From: Phytophthora quininea
Taxonomy: Eukaryota; Oomycota; Peronosporomycetes; Peronosporales; Peronosporaceae
NCBI GenBank assembly: GCA_011947345.1
Contig: JAAVTG010000679.1
Span: 62,001 to 126,000 of the forward strand
Direction: 5' to 3'
Length of the DNA: 64,000 nt
The stretch's first letter is position 1. Every line of letters starts with the position of its first letter. A program made the translations under genes and the position numbers. Below, one piece after another: positions 32,739 through 44,397 of this stretch. Under the pieces are notes generated by a model. The model had not been told where the DNA came from. It did not search any database and saw only the letters and a program-made list of their open reading frames with translations.

Positions 32739-35700
32739 ATGCTGAGTTGGCGTCAATTTCTCGCGACGTGCGGGCCCACGTTCTTGGCGTTGCAGGTCGC
32801 AGCTGAAGACTGGGTCGCCGTCAGCGTGTGTCAGGATGCAACGTTTAGCCTTCCTGCAGACCGTGGTGTTGTTTGTTCAGGTGGTGATGATACACCGTCG
32901 GGCGTCGAGTGTCCTCGTGTTGGCGATGAAGCGCTGGCCGAGTGTTATCCGTATCTGGCCAGCTTTGGCGATGGGAAATGCGTCGCCAGAGAGGACGCAC
33001 AGTGCGTTTACTTCAGTGACCGAAACACGTGGGGATGCACCTTTCCGTCGACACAATGCTCCGTTGAGCAGGCTGCAGCTACACCGGAATCAGCGTCGGT
33101 ACCTCACAACTGCCCAACGTGGGAATTTAAAAGTGACAGCGAATCGAGCAACGACCCCTTTGATGTGGCTTGTGGGGAAGCCACAAACCCCGCATGGTTT
33201 GCTAAAACTGCGGTGAAGGACCTCGGCAACTGCGGGACGACAGTCGCGACTGATTCTCCAAAGCAATACCCAACGGAAACAGCCAAGACCGCAGGTGATA
33301 GCTCGGCGAAATCGATCCCAGAGGAATTAATGCCGAACGTGGAGCCGACTCAGAGTTTAACGACAACACCAGCCCAAGCGACTGTATCGCCATCGACACA
33401 AATTCAAGAGGAAACTTCTCCAACTGCGACGACATCGACATCCCAGGTAACGACGGAGCCAATGAGCTCAACTCCGCCCGCCACCGAGACACCTGCAGCA
33501 AGTGAAGTCGTATCTCAAGAACCAATTCAGGAACCAGCTACCACAGCACAATCTCCATCGGAGTCTGAACCTAGAACACCTGAGGAAGCCCCACTCACGA
33601 CTACAGCCCCAATAACGGAGAGCTCACTTGATACACCGACCTTAACCCCGACAGGCACCGTAGCTGAACCAAGTGAAACTCCAGCGACGAATTCCCTGCC
33701 GTGCAAAATTACCCTCTCGCTCCTGAGGTTACTGAGACTTTATCTCCGATGGCGACACCAAACTCAAGCGAACAGGACACCTCGGTTCCACCAAGCGCAG
33801 TACCAGCGAATAGCAAGACGTTGCCACCGACTGAAAACGTCACGACTGCCCCAATTCTTGATGAAATTACGCCTTCGCAACCTGCAGAAACAACCGCAAC
33901 ACCGATTGCCCCGGGTTCTGAAGAATCACTTCCGTTTGATGGCTCAGTGTCCACATCAACGCCAACACAAGCTGCAACGCTAAATTCTCCTGCCAATACT
34001 AACATAGCTTCTCCTGTTGCGACTGCAGCACAGCCTGGTGAGATTCCCAACTTGTCAGGCTCGACTGGAGAGATGAGCACGACAGCAACGTCGCTCAATT
34101 CGGAATCAAACTCCGGCGACGGTCCTCCGAGTCCATCCCTGGCAGTGTTTGGATCAATGTCTGGATCGTCGAGCTCAATTGTAGAGACTTCTCCAATTTC
34201 AATTGCAGTGCCAAGTACATCGCCGACACCAGCTCCTGACAACTTGAATTCATCAGGGCCACCCGAGGTCATCGTCGAACCCACTCCGACAGCAACACCA
34301 CTCAGTTCGGAATCGCACTCTCACGATTCGCCGCCGTGGTCAATTGGGAGCTAGCACGTCAGGCTCAGTCGCAGCTCCCACCCCAACTGCTACACCCAGC
34401 GATAACACCCCGTCTTCAACACCAGCCTCGACTGGAGGAGACTCCAATCCAACAGGACCTGTCAGCATCGTCGTAGTGCCCGCGCCGACGGCAACGCCCA
34501 CCGACAACATCCCAACTTCAGTTCCGACGCCAAATGGTGAGAGTTCCCGTTCATCGAGCCCAATCCATGTTGTCGTAGTACCAAACCCAACAGAAACGGC
34601 CTCCAGCAACGTCCCGAGTTCAGCACCAGCGTCGTATGCCGAGAGTTCGACTTTCTCCGGCTCAATTGACTCTATTGTAGAATCAACGCCGACTGCAACA
34701 CTCCCTCGTAGTTTTGCTCCAATTCCACCATCGGAGGGTTCTGCTTCTTCGAGTTCGATCGAAACTGTCGTAGAACCTGCTCCAACGGCACCGCCATCCA
34801 CCGATGCTCCAATGTCAACATCGTCGAGTTCTACTTCATCCGGTTCAATCGGTGGAATCGTGGAACCCACACCAACTACAACTCCTGTTGCCGTCAACTC
34901 TCCGCCGCCGTCGTCGTTTGCAGACACTGCTTTACCGCATATTAGTGTTGAGCCGACTCCGACAGCAACAGAAACTCCGGTTCCAATCCAGGAGAGCTCC
35001 GTTTCATCAAGCTCCGTTGGCGCTACACCGACAGCAACACCATTCGCTACTGATTCTCCGACTGCAACGCCGGTGCCATCTGCAGCGAGATCGGCTTCAT
35101 CAAGCTCCAGCGACGTTGTGGTCGAGCCTACTCCAACCGCAACACCCTCCTTCACTACTACTCCGACGCCACCAGTGCCGAGTGGAGCTAGTTCCGATTC
35201 GGCATCAATTGACGGTTCCTTGGAGCCCATTCCCACCCGACTGCGACGCCATTCAACACGGACTTGTCGGCGGTCAACATTGAAACGACGGCCCCAACGG
35301 CGACCGAGACCATGCCCGCCCAAGAGACCGGGGCAGCGAGCTTGGGGGAGAAACTACATCGCCGGCGACAACCTCTATGCCTACGGAATTGCCAACGACG
35401 ACCGTTGCTGCTACAATGCAGACTCCAACCGAAGCCACGCCAATTGCCACTCCGACACCGTGCCCATCGACTACGGCACCTGCCGCGACCATTGCTACTA
35501 CACCGCCGACCCCAACCGAAGCTACGCCAATTGCGACGTCAAACGCTGTAGTACAATCCTCCGACACCATGTCCTTCCTCACTGTCCAAGCAAAGTCAGA
35601 AGTCCCAGCAGCAAATATCGTTGAAATCGGACCTGAGCTCTGCGTCTGCCGTGGCCGTAGTGGGCATTTCTGCAGCAGCAGTCTGCGCGATTGCGATCGC

Positions 35701-35833
35701 AGTTGGTAGCATCGTGATCGTGGCCATCGCCATCTTCCGTGCTCGACGTCGCTCCGCCTTCCCACCAGAGTCAGCCAACGGCCTCCAATTCAGTCACAGC
35801 ATCATGTTCACTCCGTCCGAAGCACAAGCATAG
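32739..35833 (+). CDS. Mucin-like, Ser/Thr/Pro-rich type I membrane protein, several frame breaks
   Basis: ATG 32739 is chosen because the codon nine bases upstream is GTG. The protein begins with a signal peptide (MLSWRQFLATCGPTFLALQ) and an eight-or-more-cysteine module (about residues 25-130). A very long Ser/Thr/Pro region follows with imperfect units of about 35-40 residues containing VVEPTPTATP-like cores, expected to be heavily O-glycosylated. Near the C-terminus lies a membrane helix (AVAVVGISAAAVCAIAIAVG...) and a short basic tail RARRRS. The frame changes near 33695, 34335, 35237, 35346 and 35610. Two of these are at a three-C run (35236-35238) and a five-G run (35344-35348). With the frames joined the protein is about 1030 residues. 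Similar mucin-like proteins occur on oomycete cysts and hyphae; adhesion is a family-based guess. Confidence 0.72.
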
Positions 35834-36042
35834 AAATCGAGATAAGCTCCGTCCGGTTGTAGTCCTCCAAAACACTTTTTCTAAACACCTCGCCTTTGTC
35901 AAAAATATGTTCTCATCTGCTTAGCTTCTTACATAAGATGCTCGAGACGAAATCATTTCTGCCTGTGGGTCTGTGCTGGAAACTCTCCCAACTCCTTCGA
36001 CTTCGATCACCGCACAACCAATTTTCTCTTCAACCACCACGA

Positions 36043-36374
36043 ATGCGACTGCTTAGCTTCCTCACCGTGACAGCTCTGACCCTCTTCGCTACGGAGGCAG
36101 GAAATCTGCGCGGCTCCAATACAATTCCGGCGCCAGACTGCGGTGCGCCCCATCCGTGTACCAGGGCTCCGTCAAGTACACGAGCACCAAGGTTGGCTCG
36201 TCAGCCACGCTTACGTGCATGAAAGGCACTCAATTGAAAGGCGCGTCGTCGACCCGCTGCTCGAGCACAGGCGTCTGGTCTCCTCAGATAGGCGAGTGCC
36301 GCGTCACGTACTTGCCGTCCAAGGACAACTCGTTCAAGAACAAAGACCCCGGCTACATATTGTACTCCGGCTAA
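36043..36374 (+). CDS. Small secreted sushi/CCP-domain protein, one frame break
   Basis: A signal peptide (MRLLSFLTVTALTLFATEA) is followed by one sushi (complement control) module: CGAP..., then YQGSVKYTSTKVGSSATLTC, KGTQLKGASSTRC and GVWSPQIGEC. The four cysteines and the glycine/tryptophan positions of the fold are present. The N-terminal and C-terminal halves are in different frames, joined if one C is missing in the four-C run at 36148-36151. The product would be about 110 aa and extracellular; its ligand is unknown. It lies 0.2 kb after the mucin-like gene on the same strand. Confidence 0.72.
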
Positions 36375-36419
36375 CTCCACGTCAAGCTTCAACCTCATAG
36401 AGAAACACGGAAGACACCT

Positions 36420-37979
36420 TCAAATGAAGCCCGTCGTATTATAATACCTTCTCTGGTCAAAATGCTTCGATGCTGCGTTCTTAGATAAAATGGAGGGCAC
36501 CTCATCGTCGGACTCGAGTAAACACGGACTTACACGGTTTTCTTGCTCTCCGGGTCTTTTGATCGGCACGAACGTGAGCAGCAAGTAGCCGACCACGAGG
36601 CCAATGTGGCCCGCAAAACGCATCGAGATGAAGCCCGCCACCGCATCCTCCCACGACAGCACCACAAACGACACCGCCAGGTAGTTCACCACCAACGCCG
36701 TGCAGAGCATACCGACGAAATCGTAGAGCGGCTTGATCGGGCTGTCCACGACGTACGGACGCACATGACGACGAGCCAAGCGGTTTACTGCAGTGGCCAA
36801 CGGCACCGTCAGGAAGAAAAGATAGTAGCCTGGGTAGAACCCGTGCCACAACGCCGACACCAAGTACGTGGCCAACAGCGAGTTGTTGGTGCGCGAATAC
36901 ACGTAGCGCTCCAGCCAGAGCTGCGTGCCCTTATTCCAGGCGCGCGAAATCTCTCGGACGTTGGCGCCGAACTCGAAGCCCAGAATGTCGACGTTGCTGA
37001 CGCCGTCCCAGCCCTTGGGGTTGCCATGCTCGTCGAATCCTTCAAAGCCCGTGCCCGACAGCACCGTCGCGCCTTCCGCAAGCTTCCACGCCACGTAGTA
37101 CTTGGACCGGGTCAGGAACAGCGCGACGAAGAGTCGACCCCACTTGACTAGCAGCGGCTGGTTCTCCTCGCTCAGAATGGCGCGCAGATCGGCGTACGAC
37201 CCGAACAGCACCATCACCACCATGAGCGCCAGGCCCAAGCACAATTTGGACAGCGCCGACCGCGTCGGTGACACGTATCTCCTAACGCCGTTCTTGTCAA
37301 TCAAGCGGCTCTGATGCACGGCGTCGCTGTACTCCTTGTACTCGAAGGCCGGTCCGGCCAGGAACGTCGTGAAGCAGTAGACGAAGCCCAAGAACTCGAG
37401 CAGCGATGGCAGCTGCGGGATGGATAACTGCTTGCGGGATTGCTTGACCCGCTTGGTGTGCACCGAGTCGTTGTCGTTGATGGCCGTGGCTTCGACGACG
37501 ACCCCGTCGTGGTAGTTGAAGGCGAAGCTGGTCAACTTGATGAGCAGCAGCATCTGAGACGCCGTCGAGTCCATACTCCAGCCCATGTAGTTGACCCGCA
37601 TGCGGTGAATGTGCAGGGCCGCAACGAACAGCATGTTGGCGGCGAACACCACGAACGGAGCGCTCTTGGGCGGCAGCACCCGCACCAGAGCGTACGTGGC
37701 CAGCGCCGACACGAGCGAGTGCAGCCACCCGCTGCCGTAGACGAACTGGGCGATGCTGACGCCCGCAGCAATGTGCAGCCAGTGCTTGGCGGCAGCGGAC
37801 GGCAGTTTGCGCACCACGAAGGCCAGCGGGTAGACGGCCAAGAGACACGAGACGACGCGGAGCTGGTCCACCGGAACGCCCACGAGAGCGGACAGCCGAG
37901 TGAGCTGCTCGTTGACCAGCGTGAACCGCAGCGGCGTGGCGACCTCACTCAGTGTGGACAGCACGGAGGCAGACGCCAT
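36420..37979 (-). CDS. MBOAT lysophospholipid acyltransferase, intronless paralogue
   Basis: The frame is open for 646 codons, but family alignment with the neighbour at 38734 places the start at ATG 37979 (MASASVLSTLSEVATPL), giving 519 aa. It has about ten membrane segments. MBOAT signatures are DGVVVE, FLAGPAFEYKEY, NVREISRAWNKGTQLWLERYVY (catalytic asparagine block) and SALWHGFYPGYYLFF (catalytic histidine). The closest known group is LPCAT3/MBOAT5-like enzymes that reacylate lysophospholipids in the ER. Unlike its divergent paralogue it has no introns at the three shared positions. The last about 45 residues after KRPGEQE are extra and unconserved; a possible GTAAGT...CAG intron lies there, so the C-terminus is uncertain. 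Confidence 0.9.
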   Translation of the reverse strand: MASASVLSTLSEVATPLRFTLVNEQLTRLSALVGVPVDQLRVVSCLLAVYPLAFVVRKLPSAAAKHWLHIAAGVSIAQFVYGSGWLHSLVSALATYALVRVLPPKSAPFVVFAANMLFVAALHIHRMRVNYMGWSMDSTASQMLLLIKLTSFAFNYHDGVVVEATAINDNDSVHTKRVKQSRKQLSIPQLPSLLEFLGFVYCFTTFLAGPAFEYKEYSDAVHQSRLIDKNGVRRYVSPTRSALSKLCLGLALMVVMVLFGSYADLRAILSEENQPLLVKWGRLFVALFLTRSKYYVAWKLAEGATVLSGTGFEGFDEHGNPKGWDGVSNVDILGFEFGANVREISRAWNKGTQLWLERYVYSRTNNSLLATYLVSALWHGFYPGYYLFFLTVPLATAVNRLARRHVRPYVVDSPIKPLYDFVGMLCTALVVNYLAVSFVVLSWEDAVAGFISMRFAGHIGLVVGYLLLTFVPIKRPGEQENRVSPCLLESDDEVPSILSKNAASKHFDQRRYYNTTGFI

Positions 37980-38733
37980 TGCCGTTAAATGCTTCACGTC
38001 AACGTGCGGAAAGCGGGAATGAGCGGATGAGAGGCTGCAGACGCTGGGCCCAAGGCAGGGACAGGACGGAGATGACATCACGCGAAGGCGAGTCGCGCGT
38101 TGCAAATTGCTCTCGGTGAGCCACGCGCGACGCGCACCCAACGACGGTGGGCCAGTCCGGGTGCCTCGTGGAGCTTCCATTCCGGGTTTTCCCTTCCGCG
38201 ACGCCATGGAGACGATAGCAAGCGGTGACAAGTTTTGACGGAGCACTTCAACACCTTTGCAACGGTTTTGGTGGTGCTCTGGATCGAGGTGGATACATAC
38301 ATCATCGTACCACGACGACAGCTCTCGGAGTTTTGCCATTGACAACAGCAGAGCGATCAAGAGCTACAGCAACGAGGGGCCAGCAGACAGCGAGCGAAGG
38401 CACGAGAAGCATGAGACCACCCACAGCGACATCTCCGTGGAGAAGCGTAATCTGCCAGCAATCCACGGATATCGACACGCACAAGTCATGAGCGCCGTTC
38501 CCTACAGGCAACGTACACGCTGCAGATGCAATGGATCTGCAGTACACCAAGGCAAGGAAGCTCGTCCTGATCTTGATCTTGATCGCCGGAGCATGCCGGT
38601 GGTTTAACAGCGGACAATTCGACCACCGAGACGGTGACGTATGCCAAGTTGCTGCAGTGACAACAAAAGCAAATGTAGCCATGTCGCCTCTCCACCAATC
38701 CTCACCACAGAATCAGTATCCCCTTTGCCTGCC
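37980..38733. other. Shared promoter region of two divergent MBOAT genes
   Basis: About 750 bp between the two start codons. Open frames on both strands here are extensions of the MBOAT frames or unstructured. No other gene is supported. Confidence 0.5.
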
Positions 38734-40410
38734 ATGGACCGCGTGGTGCACCTCGTGGAGCTGCTGCAGCCGTACGCCGAGCTGGCGACGCCGCTGGACT
38801 TCTCGTTGCTGCATGCGCAGGTGGACGAGCTGTCGGCCTCGCTGGGACTGGCCAGCGACCAGCTCTGCTACGTGCTGTGTCTGTTCCTGGCCTACCCGCT
38901 GGCGGTCGTCTACAAGCTGCTGCCCACCGCCAGTCTCAAGCACCTGATGGACGTGCTGCTGGGCGTTTGCATCGCCCAGTTCGTGTTGGGCTCTGGGTGG
39001 ATCCACTCGCTGCTCTCGTCGCTCGTCACGTACCTGCTGGTGCGCTTCGGCCCCGCCAGACACGCCCCTACGCTCGTGTTCCTGTTCAACATGCTCTACA
39101 TGTCGGCGTCCCACATCTACCGCCTCTACGTGGACTACATGGGCTGGACGTTGGACTTTACCGGTCCGCAGATGCTGCTGGTGATCAAACTCACCAGCTT
39201 CGCCTACAACTACTACGACGGCGTCGTGGACAAGACGTTCGAGAAGAAGGGCGCGGACATGTCGGCGGGCAAGAAGCGCGTGTACTTGGAGCGCCAGAAG
39301 CTGGCGATCCACAAGATCCCGTCGCTGCTCGAGTTCTACGGATACGTCTACAGCTTCTCGACGTTCCTGGCCGGCCCGGCCTTCGAGATCCGCGAGTACT
39401 TGGACGTGACGAGCGGCAAGAAGTTCCTCTTCAACGGGAAGCCCAAGCAGCCGTCCAGTGTGTTGGCTGCCTTCTCCAAGTTCTTGGTCGGGTCGCTGCT
39501 CATGGCGGCGTTCGCAGTCTACGGACCCAAGTTCCCACTGTCCAATCTGCATGACCCCAAGGTCGCTGCACTACCGCTGCTCTGGCAGCTTAAGGAGCTG
39601 TACGTCACACTAATTTTCTGCAAGACCAAGTACTACTCGGCCTGGAAGGTAAGCTACCAACTGTCAAGCGTATTGAGTAAACGATTTACGAGTGCTTGTT
39701 GTGTGTTTTAGATCGCTGAGGGTGCTACCGTGTTGTGTGGCTTTGGCTTCGAAGGCTTCAACGAGGACGGCTCTAGCCGCGGCTGGAACGGCGTCAGCAA
39801 CATGGACATTCTGGGCTTTGAGTTCTCGCAGAGCATCCGCGCCGCCTCGCGCGCCTGGAACAAGGGCACGCAGAACTGGCTGGAGCGCTACGTGTACACG
39901 CGCACGGGCAACTCGCTCATGGCCACGTACTTCGTCTCGGCCTTCTGGCACGGATTCTACCCGGGCTACTACCTCTTCTTCCTCAGTCGTACGTGTCGAA
40001 CTCGCATTTGCCCCCGCTAGGAGGAGACTAACGCGTTCACGTGTGCTCTTCTCTTGCAGTTCCGATGGCCACGGCTGTCAACCGCCTCGCCTACAAGCGT
40101 CTTCGCCCGCGCTTCATCGAGGCTGACGGATCGTTCGGAACGAAGAAGAAAGTGTACGACTTGTTGAGCTTCCTGGTGACGCTGTTGGCCATGCACTACT
40201 TCGTCATGCCCTTCCAGGTACGATTATCGTGATGTACACGTCATTGATTCGAGGCTAATCGTTTGTCTCTCCTTTGTGCAGGCGATGTCATGGGAGTACT
40301 CGCTGGCGTCGCTCAAGAACACGTACTTCGCCGGCCACATTGCCTCGGTCGTGCTGTACATTCTGTTCTCGATGGTGCCAGTGCCCAAGCCCAAGGCGAA
40401 GACCGAGTAG
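38734..40410 (+). CDS. MBOAT lysophospholipid acyltransferase, four exons
   Basis: Exons 38734-39648, 39712-39988, 40060-40217 and 40282-40410 give 492 aa. Introns are 63, 71 and 64 bp with GT...AG borders (GTAAGC...TTTTAG, GTACGT...TTGCAG, GTACGA...GTGCAG); the second donor was set by aligning FFLSLPMATAV to the paralogue. Signatures match the neighbour: FLAGPAFEIREY, SIRAASRAWNKGTQNWLERYVY, SAFWHGFYPGYYLFF. ATG 38734 (MDRVVHLVELL) is preferred over upstream in-frame codons because the paralogue aligns from there. It is expected to reacylate lysophospholipids in the ER membrane. It is transcribed divergently from the intronless paralogue and converges on the Maf gene 139 bp away. Confidence 0.92.
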
Positions 40411-40549
40411 GACCCTTGACAGGAGAAGCAGCTAAACAAAAGCGTGTGCACCGCTGTTGGCAAGTAGATGCAGAAAAGTCGTACAGAACTCGATAGAGAA
40501 GAAAGCAAACAAGGTGCAACACAATCTCACCCCAATCTCTTGTTTGTCT

Positions 40550-41257
40550 CTAAAGCTCGCTCGTCGCCGCAAGTATCTTGAGCTCCTGACCGAAGCGCTG
40601 CACTGGGAACCCGATCACATTGTTGGAGCAGCCGTGAACCTCCTTCACGAAGCAGCGAGCGCGTCCTTGGAGACCGTACGCGCCGGCCTTGTCCATCGGC
40701 TCGCCCGTCGCAATGTACGCTCGGATATCTTCCGGTTCCAGCGGGCCGAAGACCAGACTGGTCTTCTCATAGAACAAGTGCGGGTTCTCCGCTCCTCTCT
40801 CTGAAGTGAACAGAGCGACGCCAGAGAACACTTCGTGTGGTCGGTCTGAGAGCTTGGAGAGCATGATGAAGGCGTCGTCCTCGTCCTTGGGCTTCTCCAG
40901 TATGACGCCGTCATGCACCACCACCGTGTCGCAGCCGATCACCAGCAGCGGGCGTCTGTCTGCATTGTCCGCCTTCGAGACTCGCTGCAGCACCTCCAGC
41001 GCCTTTTGCTTGGCGTTCTCCACCACGTACAAGTCTGGCGTGGCGAACTGCGACTTGGGTAGATTCTCCTCAAAGGTGGACGGGATGACCTCGAAAGTGA
41101 GACCCTGGAAGGAGGCACAACGCCGTGAGAAGCAGGTACCGGTAGTAAAGTAGACGGGATTTCGTACGGAATCGCGCAGCAGTTCGAGGCGCCGCGGGCT
41201 CTGGGACGCCAGCACCACGCGGCGAGAGAGCAGCTGGGACGACAGCGTCGAAAGCAT
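40550..41257 (-). CDS. Maf-like nucleoside triphosphate pyrophosphatase, two exons
   Basis: Maf signatures are LLSRRVVLASQSPRRLELL (substrate-binding SxSPRR), FEENLPKSQF, VIGCDTVVV, KPKDEDDAFIML and GEPMDKAGAYGLQG. These enzymes hydrolyse noncanonical nucleotides such as dTTP/UTP analogues or m7GTP to monophosphates. A 63-bp intron at 41105-41167 (GTACGA...TTCCAG) has an in-frame length with no stop, so the unspliced frame also reads through (235 aa); removing it gives 214 aa with DS joined to GLTFEV, as expected for the family. The ATG at 41257 lies 2 bp after the stop of the DIS3 gene on the same strand. A truncated duplicate of this gene's start is at 44523. Confidence 0.9.
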   Translation of the reverse strand: MLSTLSSQLLSRRVVLASQSPRRLELLRDSVRNPVYFTTGTCFSRRCASFQGLTFEVIPSTFEENLPKSQFATPDLYVVENAKQKALEVLQRVSKADNADRRPLLVIGCDTVVVHDGVILEKPKDEDDAFIMLSKLSDRPHEVFSGVALFTSERGAENPHLFYEKTSLVFGPLEPEDIRAYIATGEPMDKAGAYGLQGRARCFVKEVHGCSNNVIGFPVQRFGQELKILAATSEL

Positions 41258-41259
41258 GG

Positions 41260-44200
41260 CTAAAATGGCAAAATGGATGCAGTTAAGTACGAGAAGTAGT
41301 CGATGCTATCAGTTGCAGCATTTTTGCGAGCAGCTCGCAGTTCCGCTTCTGCTTTCCTCTGGGCTGCAGCTACTTTAGGCTCACCACTCTCATCTACTTC
41401 ATCCAACACGTCCATGGCGATCTCCTGGTAATTGCCATTCGTGGCCACGTAGACCTTGACTCGCACATGGTCGAACACTTGAAGCGTCCGGTTGTCCTTG
41501 ACGAGAGTGAGCGTATGGCGGGCGCCGTCAAACTTCACCACACTGTCGTCGTCCTGTTCGTCTTTTCCGCAGAGATTGATCGAGCCATCGATGCCAAAGC
41601 GCGGCAGGAAGACCCCGACGCCAGTGCTCTTGACCTTGGTGATGACAGCATCCGTGGTGGTGGGGTACTGCTGGAAGTGAAAAATTGTATGCAACTTCAC
41701 TGAAGCTCGACTCGCACGCTGAGCCGCTTGGTGGCGCCGGTTCAAATGTTCGCCCAGCTCCTGCACAAGCGCCTTGCTCTCCAGGCAGTCAGGCAGCGGA
41801 CACACCCCGATAGCTGCAGCCAGCAAGCGGTGCACCACAACATCGGCGTAGCGACGAATTGGAGATGTGAAGTGGGTGTAGATGGGAGTAGCCAAACCGA
41901 AGTGATGGAACTCTGCGGGCGCAACCTCACCAGAGCAAAAGTAGCTGGCAGACACCATGCAGCGCGAAAACGAGCTGCGCAGCGTCTTGCCGAAATACGG
42001 TGCTGCCTTCTGTCTGCGGCCCCGCTTCGACTTGCCGTCGACATCTCTTTCACTCAACGCGCGATCGGCAGCAGCAAGCGATTCCTGGAGCTGCTTCGAG
42101 GTTTCCACGCGCACATCAGCGCCTACAGCCTTCGCCTGGCTAATGAGTAAATCAAACTGGCGCTCGTATGGGGCTGGCTGCCGACGGAGAAGGGAGCAAG
42201 TGGGAAAGTGGCTCGCGATTTTCTTGGCGACCGTGATGTTGGCTAGCAGCATCAACTCCTCCACCAGCGATACCGTATCATACGCCGCATGTACTTGTGT
42301 GTCCGAGGAAGAAAGCATCAGAGACCCCGCTTCGACACGTGCAGCACGAAGCCGTGTCGCGACCACATTCAGTGTCTTGATAGAGCTACCGAGGAGCTGT
42401 TTGCGCTTGAAACCCGCCTCGCTCTCAGTCGGCTTCTTCGTCTTTGGCTTTGTGTCTTGGCCATATACACCACCAGCGTCACGGTCGACCAGGAAGTCCT
42501 GAGCTTGCTGGTACGACAACGAAGCCACGGAGCGGATGAGACTCTTGCAGAACGACACGTCGATGATCTTGACCTCGTCCTCGCCGACAAGCTCCATCTC
42601 CCACAAAACACTGAAAGCGAAATGGTCCTCAACGTCTGTAAGCGAACAAAGCCTCATCACCAGCACCTCTGGCAACATATCCAAGCGGCGGTCGACGAGA
42701 TATGTAGATGTTCCTCGGCGCTCAGCTTCCTTGTCAAGCGGACTTCCTGGCGCCACGAAATGCGTCACGTCGGCAATGTGCACACCCACTTCCAAATGAC
42801 AATTGGGGAGTAACTGGGCGTGAAGGGCGTCATCGATCACTCTGCATTCGGAAGAATCGATACTCATAACGGGCAGCTCGCGCAGATCACGCCGACCGGC
42901 CGAATTCTCGGCCGTGATCTTCCAGTCCTCGGGTGGTAGGTAACGGATCACATTGTTAGTGAAGTCATCGCACGGGATGTCGTACTTGACCAGCAGAGCC
43001 TTCGTCTCTGTCTCTTTGTCGCTGATTGCTCCCAACGAGTCCACGTGATGTCCAAGGGGAAACTTGCTGTCTGCAGGCCATGAATCAATTACCACGAGAA
43101 GCCGCTTATCCATGAGAATGTTCTGCTGGTGCGTTTGGATCTTTACCTTCGGGTTCTTACGGTCTATTGGCACCACCAAGCTGCTCCCAAAACTGAACAA
43201 CACCGCTCCATCACGCGGGGGTTCCAGCGACCCGCAGAACTTGCGCCAATTGCGCTGGAGAATACCCACAACACGTCCTGTGGGCTTCACGTTTTGTGAA
43301 GGTTCATTTTGACCGGGTTCCAACGTCTTGGTCCCTTCCTTCTCGTCCACGACAGCCTCCGCAGCAGTTGAATCAACCACGACCGATGGATCTGATGGTC
43401 TCTTCCACTGATCCTTGGGCAGCAATTCAATCACCACTAAATCTCCGTGAAGCGCACGGTTGACGTGCTCGCTGCCTTCCACCAACACCGAAATGCTCAT
43501 GCCGTTCGCGCCGTGAATTATTACGTGGCAATCCAGCCAATGCCCCTATTGCAGCGAATCGTCCCGGTAAAAAACTTCTTGCTTTCAATGCCCGCCTTCA
43601 ATTCCACATCGGCTAGATATTCCGGATACACGCTCTCCTTCCTCACCATGCTGCTCACTCCTTCCATTAACACCTTCTCCTCGGCTCCAGACGTCGACAG
43701 CAAACCCACAAGCTCCGGAAACTCGCTGCCCACTGGCTTCAAAAACTCGGCGATGGTCACTCTGTTGGTGACACCCAACTTCTCCGCATTCTTTAGCTCT
43801 TCTTCGTCGTGAGCAACAAATAGCACCTTTGCCTCTCTCTCCAGTTCCAGTAAATGCTGCGCATACCATTTCCACGCTGTTGCCACTGCTCGTTCATTGC
43901 GCTGCACTGCAGACTCTCGCTCTTCTTCGTCTTCATCTTCGGCAAGATACCCCACGGGTAAACGCTGCTGCTTGTGCACAAAGCACGCTCGATGATGCTC
44001 GTTCGCAAACGCCACGAAGCGTCTGTCGGCGCTCGTCAATAGAGCTCGCAGACGGAGGTAGACGCTGACATCGTGTCGCTTGACGAACTGCCACACCGTC
44101 TCCAGCACCACCACATCGTCAAACACTTGGTACCCTTCGATGACGGACCATTCTAGAGCGTCCATCTGCAGCAGTGCCGTCTTCATGCTCAGCACGAGGT

Positions 44201-44397
44201 ACACTCCACCGCGTGGATATTCCGCCAGCAAAGTCTTTGTTGGCCCCAACACGTGTCGCCAAAGGCGTGTCGGACTCAGCGCTGCAGAGCGAACACTGCG
44301 GCAGCGAACAGCTCAAATCGTCGCGCAGATAGCGCTCTTGGACACGACGCACGACACCACCATGGCGAGTAACTTCATTCCACTCGTCCAACTGCAT
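41260..44397 (-). CDS. DIS3/RRP44-type exosome exoribonuclease, two frame breaks
   Basis: The N-terminal block ([18 protein letters not shown]) and PIN domain (about 44397-43600: [35 protein letters not shown]) precede cold-shock-like domains, the RNB nuclease ([43 protein letters not shown]) and a C-terminal S1 domain ending at 41260. The PIN domain plus these modules identifies DIS3 rather than DIS3L2. The first in-frame ATG is 44397 (MQLDEWNEV...). Frame breaks occur near 44250 and at a four-C run (43543-43546) where one base appears missing, between [11 protein letters not shown]...TIRCNRG and [14 protein letters not shown]. In the RNB motif the usual C-x-D-I-D-D reads C-R-V-I-D-D, so one of the four metal-binding acids is valine. 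It would degrade RNA 3' to 5' in the nuclear and cytoplasmic exosome. Confidence 0.87.

Noticed and set aside
33709..35323. Minus-strand glycine/valine-rich frames (191 and 327 codons) opposite the mucin-like gene
   Set aside because: They are complements of Thr/Pro/Ser repeat codons and mirror the repeat structure.
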